A stretch of DNA of 64,000 nucleotides from Pegea sp. RAD2-039 (Eukaryota; Chordata; Thaliacea; Salpida; Salpidae), in NCBI GenBank assembly GCA_034620365.1, contig JAQGEQ010000213.1, positions 310,001-374,000 of the forward strand, given 5' to 3'. The notes under the pieces were generated by a model. That model was not told the DNA's origin. It ran no database searches and saw only the letters and a program-made list of their open reading frames with translations. Each line of letters begins with the position of its first letter. The stretch's first letter is position 1. Below, piece by piece: positions 49,725 to 62,141 of the stretch. The position numbers and the translations under genes were made by a program.

Positions 49725-52700
49725 TTAGTCATCTAATTCATAAACAAGATCAGAAGACTTGAGATCCACTGCTGATTTTGTCTTGTGGTTTGTAACTACT
49801 TCCTTTAAATCACCATCATGAATTGTTAAAGTTTGAAGATATTCAAGTTCATCATCATCATCATCACTGTCACAAGAATGTGAACACGTTTTGGTAGGGT
49901 TATCGCCACATGCAGCAGTCGAGAGCTTTATATCAATTTTTTCTTGGTTGCTATTGGCAGCCGCTTCGGTAGCAACACAGTTGCTGCTCTGAGCTAAAAA
50001 TGAACAAACTCTTAAGATTAAATATCATTTTCATTCTGGACAAATTACTTTTCACAGTTCTTTTCGCGCTAGCATCTTTTTCTGTTGCTTTGTCTTCTTC
50101 GTTTATCTGCAAGAAGTTTAAGTTTTAAGAACTTTATCAAAACGAAGAAGTTCATTTCTCTTTCTCTTACCACATCCTTACTCGATGTTCCATTTTCTAA
50201 TTTCTTTTCTACAACTTTTGGCTAAAATCAGGTAGAAAATATTAATTAACAACCAGTTATCGAGTGAAACTAACCTCAAGATCAAGTACAAGAAACTTCT
50301 TTTCATTTTTATAAGCTTTGCGAATAGTGAATGGAACTGGACGGGTTTCACTTCCTTGTTTGTAGGTCAGCGTGTATAAATCACAAATATTTTTGTTAGT
50401 TGCAAAAGTTCGAGTCTGGTTGAAAATAAAACAACAATTGAATGTCCTGAAACCAAATCAACCAACTAGACACCAACCTCAAGTTGTTTAGGATCAAATC
50501 CTGCTCTCAATTGCTGCCATTCCAGTCCCTTGACAACTTTACGCAAGTTAAAGACCACATTACACCTTCTTACATCAACTCTGCTCCTTGAAGGATCAAT
50601 CAAATGATTTGATTCAAAAGACACAAATAATGAAGGAAGACAAATGACTAATCGATCAGTGAATCCGTCATTGAGGCAAAGAAATTGTAGCTTGTCATCG
50701 TAGACCACATACCTGTGGACAAATAAACAGCTGACCACCTGTCCCACATCAAACTGTCACTACTTACCAAATGCTTTCACTGAATACATTTTTGATATGT
50801 ACGATGATTGTGATGTATTCCTCGTCTTGGAAGAAAGTATATTTGGGACAGAAACGGACCAGTTCGCTATATTTGTAGATCATCTCCATCAAAAATTCGC
50901 TGGTCTTCACCAGAGGTTCTGTTGAGCGGTCGAAACTTTCATCATCAGATTTTTCAATCTCATCTGAACTCCAGTTAGGTCCCTGTTTACTATGAGTTTG
51001 AAAAACTTGATCTCTGAAAAAATACATCTTTTTATAGAAGTTATTTTAGTAAGTAAGGGACGTTTAGACAAGGAGGACTAAGTAAGCGAGAGAACTCGAA
51101 CGACAACTGTTTAGAGCAGTGCATAGCAATTTAGAGAGTTCACTTACTTGCTCTCGTTATCTCCGGAAGCTATTTTCGTTACAACTATTTTGAATTCTTC
51201 TTCTTTTGGCTTATTAGCAACTAAAAAAAACTTTATTACAAACGATTTAATGCAAATGAAAGTAAACAAGTTACAGTATTTGTCAAGGCGGTCGTCTTTC
51301 AAAGAAGGCATCACGGCAGGCACATGAGGTTGTAGTACTTCTAATGTTACTATCAACACTCTTTTACTTTTATCAAATTTTGCAAAACCTGGTTGAAATC
51401 AAACAAATTTTCAAACTAACATCTAGCAACTAACATACAAACAAATTGATTTCACCTTTACTATCATCAACAGGGTAAGGAAGGTCGACGTCAAGTTTGT
51501 AGACAATTGGTGCAATCGATTTTAATTTTATCTTTCTTTCAAATACTTCTAAATCAACTGAATTCGCTGCAGTCACTTCGGGTAGATCAATCGTAATCAC
51601 AAGCTCCTTTGGCCTCCTGGAAGAAGAGCATCCAGGTATCATACTGTAATCCTATGAAAAAAAATCTTGTAAACATTAACAGGAATTCATAAACAAATAC
51701 ATTTACCTGTAAATCAAAGTAGCCTCGATGTGCTAAAGAATAATTCGGCTTGACATGTTTAATTGGTAACTCCTTAGGGGTCTCACTGAGATTCAGTGAG
51801 CTGCACTCATCTGCTTGCTGTAAATTTGTCGGGGATCCTATTGACAAAATCTTCATCAATTCATTATCTAATTAAGTTTGTTTTATGAAGCAATGACTTC
51901 AGGTAATATAAAAATTATCTCAAAAAAAAAAAAAACTTGGAATTTTACCGCCATTAATTTTGTTGCAAATCCAATCTGAAAACTGCTTTTCATTCTTATT
52001 TTTATTATCTGCTGCTGTTGTTCGAACCACAGAAGACATCTGAGCGCCTTTAATAATCAAAAATAATAATAGTCAGCCAAGTTAAACCAATAAATAAGAG
52101 TTTAAAGATAAAAAATAATTCTTTTCACAGCAAATAATATAAGTGTATAAATAATATCAGCAAATAATATTATATTTGATACTTTAAAAATTTAAACATA
52201 TATACAAGTAGTTTACGAACTAAATAGATAAGTCATAAAGTTAAGAAGAACTAAAGTCAATAAACTAATTCCATACAAAACTCTACAAACTAACCTTTAA
52301 ATTTCATCTTAGGAAATTTTATATTTTCTCTACTCAAAGTAATTCCAAATCTTCTTTCGACAGCGACTATTGCTGTATCATGAATCATTTGCTTGAAACG
52401 AACATTTTTGGTCAACATATAATAAGTATCAGGATGAAACACAACATCATAAACTGTGCACTTATTTCCAGCCTATAAAACCATGATCATTAATAGTTAC
52501 AGAAATCATAAGAGTAAGAAAGAGGCCTACACGGTCAACATCCTCTCTTCCTTGAGACACGCTATGAGGAATTGTCCATTGCATGCCTTTAGAATTACCT
52601 TGTGTTGTTGGATTACTCTTTGGTTTTCCTAATATCTCATTAGTACAAATATTGATAAAACATTTATCATTTCCTAAAAATGAGTATTTTAAATTAACAC

Positions 52701-53226
52701 ACAGCTGATATTACAAAAATTACTTCAAAATTTAAAGTTGAAAGAGATATAGACAAACCATCTTTTGTTGTTTTAAGCACATGTCCAGGTTTAGGATCAA
52801 TAAACTTGACGTCCATACCTCTTTCTTTTTCTAACATTGCTAATTCTAATTCATAACGTTTTCTATTTTCTGGTTTTGAAATTTCTTGAGCATATTCTTT
52901 AAACATATCCACAAATTTTTCATCCTAAAAAATCATTAAATAAAAAATATGTTTCCAAAAAATTTTTGCTAAATTGAAAAAATTAACAACATAAGTGTTG
53001 CCTAACAACTAATTACAGGTTTATGGATAAATATATTAGTTTATAACTAGTTATAAATATATTGAAAAAATTTATTAGAACCAAATTATCTTCCTAATCA
53101 CAAGCTTTAGTGAGTCACATAAACAAAAAAAGAAAAATAATTTACAACCTTCATACAGTTAGTTAAACGCCTGACTTCATCAGCAGTAAAATCCATATTG
53201 TCCAAATTCTCAAACAACTTACTCAT
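49725..53226 (-). CDS. DNAAF2: Dynein axonemal assembly factor Kintoun (PIH1 family)
   Basis: About fifteen exons, ATG at 53224-53226, stop at 49725-49727, roughly 720 residues. First exons: 53149-53226, 52759-52924, 52531-52673, 52295-52472, 51949-52047, 51707-51837, 51456-51651, 51275-51388, with frames that join exactly. The PIH1 domain starts in exon 2: ISKPENRKRYELELAMLEKE, VKFIDPKPGHVLKT, then CFINICTNE and YDVVFHPDTY. A second block, ELVITIDLP ... LPYPVDD ... FDKSKRVLIVTLEV, is the CS-like Kintoun domain. The C-terminus is acidic (CDSDDDDDELEYLQTL). In ciliates, algae and animals Kintoun acts with HSP90/HSP70 in cytoplasmic pre-assembly of dynein arms, so this organism makes motile axonemes. 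No disabling change seen; the last exons are less certain. Confidence 0.92.
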
Positions 53227-54740
53227 TTTAATAAGAATTTTCCCACAAAATAAAATTGATAATTATACAAGAATATTCCTGATAATATCATTCATAAACA
53301 AAACACTTTGGTTGTTATATGTTTTACAAAAAAAGTTATTAGTTGATATAACTACGAATGCAGAAAATCAAACAAGCTTTATAACTTAAAAAAAACTTGA
53401 AGTAGTTATATTCAATTAAGTAATATTTATTTTACATCAAAATAATAATTATTATATAATCACTGTTAAAAGATATGTCAAGAAATCCAGCAGAAAAAAT
53501 TTATTTTTTCTTTAAATTGAAAGTTACTTTTAAAATGACTGATAACATTCTGTGGCATATGAATCCTTAAGTTTATCAAAATAAAATACCATAAAAAATC
53601 CAATAAAAAAGTTGACTATGAAAATCATTTTCTAATGCTATTACACTTGTAATAAAATTTAATTTAACAATTCATAAGCCCAACAGTGACTTTACCATAT
53701 AGCAATCTAGTGCTTAAAAATTAGGTTAGTTTATGACAAATACAAAAAGTTATTAAAAGATAAATATTTCATAATATAATTCTATATTTTTTTTAATAAA
53801 TTAAACCAGAGTCACTATATTCTAGAAACGTTATATTAATTTGAATATAACATTTGCATTAAACTAATTATATTAATTTTTCAAGATAAATGCTTAAACT
53901 AACATAATAACTTAAATTTAATGTTTTCACGAACTTTTTTGACTTAAGAAATAATTTGAAATTTAATATATTTATTTATTTTAAAGGTTGTTGAATAGCA
54001 AACGAATAACAATTCAATATTTTATACGTTATTTTTTTTCAATTCAAGCAGGTACTACACCAACAACTAACTCATTACGTTAAAACGTTTTCTCATATTT
54101 TAAACCTAATAGAAATATACTTGACGACCACAGTTGATGTTTGGTGGTTATTATGACGATTATGTCTTATGGCTAGTGTAAACAAATTGTAATTAGAAAA
54201 TATATTAAAAATAAAACAGAATAAAGAGGTATAAAACAGAAAACAGCTTTAAAAAATACTTAAATCGATAAATGTTTCATATATTGAATATTTAAATCAA
54301 AAAACGATCCTATTGTACTTTTAATCAATGAGTCTAATTATTCAGAAATTAATAAAGTTACTGTTCATACCGGTTCTTTTATTATCGATGAATATACTAT
54401 AAGTATTTGATCTTATTACAACAAACTCTACACAACTAACTTATACTACAGAGTTTATCAAGAAGTACATCAAGCTCTAACATTTATAGCACACTATAGT
54501 CACTAAATTTAAAATGTATATTGTACGTACTATCTCTAAATATATTTATTACAATTTTTTCTTCATAAACAAATAAATATGGCTAAAATATCTCTTTGCA
54601 GAAACCTGAGTAAGAAAAATTAAATTCCAACTTTAAATGTAAGGTGACATTCAGAGTTTGTGGTAGATTTAATATGTAGGGAAAACCAATTAATTTCACT
54701 TTCTTAAATTTTATGAAAAAAAAAATTATATCTTGATTTT
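53227..54740. other. AT-rich spacer upstream of DNAAF2
   Basis: Contains the DNAAF2 promoter by position. No gene or repeat that I can support. Confidence 0.45.
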
Positions 54741-54779
54741 ATTTTCTAAATCGATTTTGGTCTATAATATTTTGAATTC

Positions 54780-55001
54780 ACAACAATGAATAGCATGTTA
54801 AGCAAGCAAAGACTTCGCTGGCTTGGACACGTCCGTCGGATCCAAAAAGATCTGTTGTATTTAAAGGCAAACACAACATCAGCCATCCGTATTAAAGATA
54901 CTTGCAAGCGCAATATGAAATTGCTTAACATCAATACCAGCAATTGGAAGGATATCGCAGCGGATCGCTCTAAATGGCGCTTTCTACTTCACAAGTAAGA
55001 T
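54780..55001 (+). mobile_element. C-terminal fragment of another non-LTR reverse transcriptase
   Basis: A 70-codon frame with RLRWLGHVRRIQKD, then IRIKDTCKRNMKLLNI and WKDIAADRSKWR. The RWLGHV...R and CKRDxK...W...AxDRxxWR pattern is the typical extreme C-terminal segment of certain non-LTR reverse transcriptases (the endonuclease-reverse transcriptase group often mislabelled craniofacial development protein 2). A central spacer is shortened, and nothing upstream matches the RT core, so this is a 5'-truncated relic. It is a different family from the AAAT-tailed element. Confidence 0.75.
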
Positions 55002-55685
55002 GAGAGAAAAAAAATCAGCTTAAAAGAAAAGAAAAAACCCTAAAGGGCTTTTCTATTCCAAATAAATATTTAAACCATTTGTTTATTGAAACTTAATTTC
55101 AAAAAACGTTTTCTTTCTCTTGCTAAGAGTCACAACAAAAGTACAAATTTTGAAAAAATACTTTCACATAAAATCGAATTGTATAATTTTGAAAATTTGA
55201 TTGATAAAATCATTTTCATTAGAATTAAAATTATCTTAATAGATAGTGTTTTAAAATAAGGATTTTTGTTATAAGCAAATCAAAATTTTGCTGTAGGGAA
55301 ACTCCCTTTTAAATTATTATTAAAATATGTGAACTGTCATAAATTATATGCTCATGTATTGTTGTTAATTAAATCATCAATGTTATTGTTTGTATATGCA
55401 ATGCTCAGCATATTTATCAGGAATAATAGTAGCTACTTTTATACCTTAGGCTTTTCATCACGGTAAAATCATTTTATTATTGATAAACATTACCCAGTTC
55501 TTATTATTACATTTAAAACAGTTTTTAAAGGCTACTGAACTATAAAATATGTTAAAAGCAATTTAAAAAAACTTAAAAAATATTTAAAACTATAATTCTA
55601 ACTGTTGAAAATTCTTTTACTTATTACCAAAAGACTATTTTAGTTTTTCAACTAAATCCTAATTTTTGTTTATTAAAAAGACTAC

Positions 55686-55776
55686 ATATTTATTTATTTA
55701 TTTATTACAATAAATGTGAAGGAGGGTGCCTAAAAAGAGCACCTCTCGCTAACACACATTCTCACAAATTAGATCA
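55686..55776 (-). mobile_element. 90-bp 3' end of the AAAT-tailed LINE, identical to the long copy
   Basis: TTTATTTATTTATTACAATA followed by the 3' UTR with AGGAGGGTGCCTAAAAAGAG and CTCGCTAACACACATTCTCA, up to AAATTAGATC. Over this length it matches the long element at 17510-17600 without a difference that I can see, then diverges abruptly. This is an extreme 5' truncation, and its identity implies recent retrotransposition. Confidence 0.88.
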
Positions 55777-56895
55777 AAATATGTTAGAATATATTTAAAC
55801 ATCTATTAAAGAGAAATTAAGTTGCGTTATAAATCTTATAATTTTACCTAACAATATCAATAATAGTATATTAGTAATCTAAAACTTTTTTTATTAGTTA
55901 ATATATACATAAAAAATTATTGCTCTGATTTTTATTTTGTCTTTATAAAGTAAAAAGTACTCTATACTACTACTAAAATAATTTCTTAATTCATTTTCAT
56001 TGATAAACTTTTCTTTTTTGCCTAATTTTTCAGTGAATTAATAGGTTCTTATTATTTTAACTCGAGTTTATGATCAATGAATTATTTATCCTAAACTTTA
56101 TTCAATTGTATTTTTAATTTTAGTTTAGCTTTTAATTTTTTTGTATGAGTATCATTTCTGCACATTTATTTACTCTATTTAATTAAAGCATATTATAAGT
56201 TTACTAATTATTTTATATTATGTTTCAATGTGACATATTATAATTCCATAATTGGTAAAAAAATAAGGTTATAAACTTAATGTTATTATTATTTCAACTG
56301 TTTAACTAAATTAAAAAAAAGTTACTATGATCTATCATCTTATGATGATTTATTTTTCTTATTTTCTTATATAAAGTAAATTATATAATAAAATTTACTT
56401 TTTCTTGAAAGTTTTGTTCTTTAATTTTCTAAATAAGTTTTTAACTCAACATTTGGGGATAAAATATTATAAAATTATATAAAATAATATTATCTGTAAA
56501 ATAATTTTTGTTTCCTTTTATAAAGTATTATTTATGCAACTGATTTAATTTTCTTATTTCTTTTAGAAGTTTCTTAGTAACTATTTCTTCATTTAACTTT
56601 AGAATTTTCATAAGAACTTTCATTTATATGACTCTGAAAATATTCTACATGGAGCTAATATCATTTAGATATTAGAATAAATGCTTCTAATTTGTTATAA
56701 TTTACTTTTATAAAAATGTGAAGCCTAAATGTTAATTTTTTTGATTTTCAAAATTTTTTTTGTATCATAATTTAATTAGAGATTAGTTTGGATAAAATAA
56801 TTTGCATAGAAATTGTTGGTAAAACTTAAATATTGCTTTATTGACCAAGAAAATTGTTTTCTGTTGTGGTTTTAGCTGATATAGTTTTGTTAGCA
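55777..56895. other. AT-rich region upstream of COG2
   Basis: Promoter and 5' UTR of COG2 expected. A poly-T tract ending TTTTAG just before 56876 looks like a splice acceptor, so a 5' UTR intron probably occupies part of this stretch. No other feature. Confidence 0.4.
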
Positions 56896-59800
56896 ATGAG
56901 TTCAATTGAAAATGATAAAAAAAGAAAGCAACTTTTACCTTCTACTCAAACTCAATTATGTTTTGATAAAAATGATTTTGTAAAGGTAAGATTTATAATA
57001 AAATTAAAAGTTTGTAAATTTTATTGTATTAAATCTTATTTGAATTACACTTTGTGTTTTACTCATTCAGAAAGAGTTTTGCGTGGATCAGTTTGTGGCG
57101 AGATGTAGAAGAAGAGTTTCTCTAGAAACTTTACGAGAAAATTTGGAAATGTATTTTAAATTACTCAAAAACGCTATGATTGAATTAATCAACAAAGATT
57201 ATGCTGATTTTGTAAACTTATCTTCAAATCTGGTTTGTTGCTTAAATGTTTTTATCTTTCATTGAAATTTATATTAATAATAATAATATCTGTAAAATAA
57301 ACTATAATAAGACCTTTGAAATCTATTTGCAAAGTTTTTTTGATAAAGATAAATATGAATATTAAGTTAATAAATAATAAGTTAATAAATAATAAGTTAA
57401 TGAATAATAAGTTAATGAATCGATATCTTCTCTCATTAGGTTGGAATGGATGAGTCCATAGAGGCTTTGAGGGAACCACTTTTAAAAATCAACACCATTA
57501 TTGAGGTTTTTATAAATTCAATTTTTATTTTATTCTTTTTTAAAGTTTTCAAACCATTTCTAATTAAATGTCAAAAATATAGATTAATTAAATTTTTATA
57601 AATTTCTTTTATGAAAAGGAAACTGAAGCTGTTATGGATGAAAATGTCAATAAATTAGAATCAGCATTAAAAGAAGAAAATGAGTTCAAACAAAGAAAAA
57701 AATTGCTGACTCATATGAAGGGATTGATTGAGGCTGTAGAAAAAATTGAGCATATTCAGAATTCGGAAGAACTGAAACTATATCAGGTTCATGAAAGAAT
57801 TTATAAATTCATTAAAAGAGATTTTTAAGTCTCAAATAAAATTCTCCACATGAAGATTTCAGAAAGGATAGCTGGTGACTTCAACAGGCTTCAACATCAT
57901 GCTGAATTCTGTAAACATCTACCAGTTCTAACTCAAATGAAACCAGTCAGTTGATTGATTGCAGTTACAAATTCCTTCTTCAATTTTTGTTGTTTCAGAG
58001 AATCACGGAAATTACAGCAAAGTTACAGAGAAGTTTAGAAAGAGAGCTAATTGAAGGGATAATTGATGGAGAAGCAAAGAAAATTCATCGGTGTCTAAAC
58101 TCTTATGCTTTGATAGGAAAAGTTAATGATGCTGAGGGACTAGTTAGGAAGCATATCATCAATCCTCATCTGCAACAGGTTCTTATCAAATAAAATTTAA
58201 TAGATATTTCACAGTTTGATTCTACAGATCATGTTAGAGTTTAATGGTGATATTTCAAACCTAAAAGTTTTATTGTCTAGAATTTTAGACTTTCTCTCTC
58301 ATAATTTGAAGTTTATTTGTGACATTACTTCTGGTAGAAAAACTAAGTGAGTATTTTCACTTTTACTTTCTTCAATCAACATTTTTTGACAAATTTCTTT
58401 AACAGAAATGGACTTCAATTTCGAGGTATTCTTGGGTATGATTTCATCGTCAATTCTGCTTGGCCATCTATTGTAAGCTGCTTTGAAAATAATCTTCCTG
58501 ATTTATTTGCTTCAGAAGATTCTGATCTTTTTCATCAAGTAATTTGATTGTCATTTGTATCAGAAATGTTGCTAAAATTTAATAAAAATCTTTAATTTTA
58601 ATTGTATAAAAATATGTTTCTAATATTCGTAATGATTTCAGAGATATCATCAATGTGTGAAGTTTGTCGAAAGTGTTGAAAGGTTATGTGGTTCGCAAGC
58701 AAGTGTGAGAAGACTCAGAGATAGTGAAGCGTTTAAGAATCTCAACGCACATTGGAGTCTCCCTATGTACTTTCAGATTCGGTTTGTTATTTCATCTTTA
58801 TCAACTTAAGCTTGTATCAATTGAAAGCTAGATTTGATCTTTCTATTTTAGATTTCAGAAGATAGTCCAAACATTTGTAACTTGTTTGAATAGTCCGACT
58901 GCTGAAACTGCCGACTATTCAGTTGGTTTCAGGTTAGTTAAGAACCGTTTAAACCTTCTGTTTTCTGACGGTTTTTAGTTGTTCTATGATGCTTCTTATT
59001 TCAACCTTTTTTTAGATTAAATGTTAGCTATGTCACCTGGGTGTGTATTGAAGCTTGCTGGAAAGATCATGTCTTTATCACTTCTCTTATACATCGCTTT
59101 TGGAAGCTAACCCTACAGCTAATATCTAGATACGAAACTTGGGTTAATCAAGTAAGATTATTTCTTAAATTTATTTTTTAAAGAAATCTTTTAACTATTT
59201 TCTTGATTTAATTTTCAGACTTTATCCAATGACAATAATAAATCTTCTAATCAGCTTGACATCAACAACTTAGCTTCACTGATTCATGATGTCGATGTCT
59301 TACATGAAAAAGTGAATTACTTGTATGAGAATGTCGTAGAACCTTTGGTTTTGAAGCAAGGTTTAAAAAACTGTTCTATTTTAAAAGGTAAGAGAGTTCA
59401 GTTTTCTTAATTTAGTTTCGGTTAATGTTAAAAAGTTAAATGTTTGCTTAAGTCTTCTCATTGGTTAATAATATTTACAATTATCAGAAGCTTTGAGGTA
59501 TGCATTTGAACGACTGTTAACCAAGAAAAAAGAAATGTCTGAAAAAATACTTTCTGATTTGATTGAACAATCGATTAAAAATCTGAAGCAAGCCCAAGAT
59601 GTTCCCAGATTGTTTCGGAAAACTAACAGGTCGATTACTTCTGAAAGATCATTCCACTTTGTTTTCTAATCTTTTAATTTATAAACTAATCAGAAAAAGT
59701 GATTTAAATTTATAAAGCTTGAATAACACTTTGATCATTTAGATCTAAACCAGCTGAGCCTTCTCCTTATGTTTCTGCACTAATCAAGCCTTGTGCTTCC

Positions 59801-60288
59801 TTCTATTCCCTTCAATCGACATATATGGAAAGCAACTTGTTATCAACTTGGTTAAACCAGTTTACTGATCAAGTCTCAACCAGGTCATCAGTTAGTTATA
59901 GAAAGCGTTTGTGATAACAAAGTTTGTCTTTAGATTTCATTTAGTTGTTTCTGATGTCCTAAACTCTGTGAAAAAAATGGAAGAGAGTTTGATGAGATTA
60001 CAGAAGATGAGATCTTCTTCTGGAGGAAGATCATCAACTAGCAATATCTCAGGGCTTGCATCTTCAAACTCATTAACTGATGATGATAAGATTAGACTAC
60101 AATTGTATCTAGATGTAAAATATTTTGGAGAACAGGTTATTGGTTTAATCTTCTAATAGTCAACTATCAACTAAGCTAAAATTGTTTAGATGAACAAGTG
60201 TGGAGTTGAAGTTGAAAATATTGAAAAGTATCAACAACTTCTTGTGGTGGTTGAAGAAGCAAAAGAAAAAAGACCAATTGACTCATAG
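56896..60288 (+). CDS. COG2: Conserved oligomeric Golgi complex subunit 2
   Basis: Sixteen exons join in frame: 56896-56985, 57071-57232, 57440-57505, 57619-57786, 57856-57945, 57999-58178, 58228-58346, 58406-58538, 58642-58781, 58852-58932, 59016-59151, 59219-59387, 59488-59629, 59743-59883, 59934-60135 and 60190-60288. Landmarks are LCFDKNDFVK, CRRRVSLETLRENLEMYFKL, ELINKDYADFVNLSSNLVG (nearly invariant in COG2), YDFIVNSAWPSIV, RLCGSQASVRRLR, VPRLFRKTNR, SDVLNSVKKMEESL and DDDKIRLQLYLDVKYFGEQ. COG2 belongs to lobe A of the eight-subunit COG tether for retrograde Golgi vesicles. The start at 56896 follows an acceptor-like TTTTAG; an ATG further upstream (56854) lies in the presumed intron. 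Intron 2 holds a 15-bp tandem repeat. Confidence 0.95.
57364..57422. repeat. 15-bp tandem repeat, about four units, in COG2 intron 2
   Basis: Units of the form AAGTTAATAAATAAT, the last two with a G for A change (AAGTTAATGAATAAT), between the donor at 57233 and the acceptor near 57439. Read on the minus strand it gives a meaningless repeated INLLF frame. Confidence 0.85.
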
Positions 60289-62141
60289 ATCTCTTATTAT
60301 TAACAACTATTAGTTATGTTTCAAGTTGTTTATTTCTTTATATTTCTTCTCATATCAAGTGATAGTATTTAGAAAGATTACTAACAGCTTCTTTATTTAT
60401 TACACTAAATTAAAAATAATCACATTACTAATCTATATACTAAGTAAAAAATTGTGATGAAAAGAAGACTTGAATATATGACTTGTAATTCAATTACTAG
60501 TTTTCAATAGAAAATTTCTGAATTAAGTTCTTAAAACTTTAAGTACTTTAATTTTAAATACTTACAAAAACTTTATCTTTACATAAACTTTTTCTGAAAT
60601 GATTCATTATTGTAGTATCAAACTATGTAGAAAATCTTATTTCTGCTTATTACTTTAAGTGATTAATAATATTTCTTGAATTTTATTTACTATTTTAATT
60701 CAAAGTAAACCACTTTTAGTGCCACATAAGGATATGACGTGACGACAATAGTATAAATTTATGCGCTTTATCATCTTAAAGCTAAACATTGAACTTATTT
60801 TATTTTGATATTCTTCTATTGTAGAAGAGCTTGTATAAGTCTGAGTGCAGTTTAGTTTTTGAGTTTAGTTTAAAGTTTATTTATGTTACAAATTTAATAA
60901 CCAATTCATATAAGTAACTATTCAGTTTCTTGCTTGCTTTAGTTAAAAACTGATTCAAGAATTATTTAAACATTTACCTTTAAACTTTGTAATTTGCATT
61001 TTATTTTGTTCATTATTTTGCTAGTTATGTTGCTAAAGACTTTTTGATTTATATCACGTATCTAAATAATGAAGTTACAGAAAACTCTAGCTTAGAGATT
61101 GTATTATCAAAGCTTAGGTTTCCATATTTTACTGTAAGCAACTACTAATATTATATTTATATTTTAGCTAAATCTGTTTTTATGTTAATAAAGTGAAATT
61201 TCTAAAGAACAGTATAGGATCAGTCTTTATAATTTATGACCATTTTTAGCCTCTAGCTTAATGAAAAACCTAAGACTTTTGATATGATCATATAACAATA
61301 TCTAATTCAATTTCTTGTTATACATTCAAAGAATCCGTCTATATTTTGAAATGAATTATCATACTCTTGTACACTTAATTCGATTTACGATTTGGGTACA
61401 AATTTGATAAACAAATACCATTTATTTACCTTATTCAATGCAAATTACAAATTATATAGCTCTTATAGCAAACACAAAGTGATGACTGCGGAAAGATAAT
61501 AAAAAAAATCTTAACTGGCTCAGTTTAATTAATGCAAAAAATATAGAAACACTTTAGAGGTATAAGTAAGTATAAGAAAATAATCGAAATAAGTAAAAAA
61601 ACTGGCAGCGTTATAACTCACTTGTAAACAAAGTTGCTAAGATCATGTTTCAAAAGAGGTGGTAGATGTTGACAGAAGTCGGGAAACAGTTAGAAGAGAT
61701 TTATTATATCAATGATAATAATTACATAAAGATAGTTTTAATAATTATAAATCAGCTGTCTAAAAATAATTGCAAAATAGGGCGATGTAATTAAATGTAA
61801 TAAATTAAAGATTTTTATGTAGTTTAAATGATGAATGTGGCAGGGTAACAGTCTATGAGAATTGTAACTGATAAAAGCTTTGTCAATAAATTTATTTACA
61901 TTTTTAAGATTTTCCATACTGAGTTTGATTAATTGATTCAACATTTTTCATATAGAGCTTGATTTTTCAACTTTCTTTTTTAATTTATTCAGTGTTTAAA
62001 AGAAAAAAAGATTTAACAAACTAAATTGTTTTTTTTATAAGAATCATGATTACGGAAAATAATAACTTCCTTTAACTACTATCATATATACAGATAAGGA
62101 CAAAGTAAGTTGTGTTGAAATCTGTTGGTTACAATTATGAC
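60289..62141. other. Intergenic region with a LINE-derived fragment
   Basis: AT-rich. About 61414-61470 (TTATTCAATG ... CAAATTACAAATTATATAGC) repeats the 3' end of the decayed LINE at 30786, in the same orientation, and the next few hundred bases (to about 61990) may be its remnant; the minus-strand frame at 61738-61944 is not recognisable. Otherwise nothing is seen. Confidence 0.5.
61414..61990 (-). mobile_element. Probable truncated copy of the second LINE family
   Basis: The 3' end shares CAAATTATATAGCTCTTATAG and the preceding CATTTATTT...TTATTCAATG with the element in FHIP2A intron 1 at about 30786-30840. The body is too decayed to align by eye, so the right edge is a guess. Confidence 0.45.

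Noticed and set aside
57252-57479. Repetitive INLLF protein on the minus strand
   Set aside because: Translation of the 15-bp tandem repeat in a COG2 intron and of antisense COG2 exon 3.
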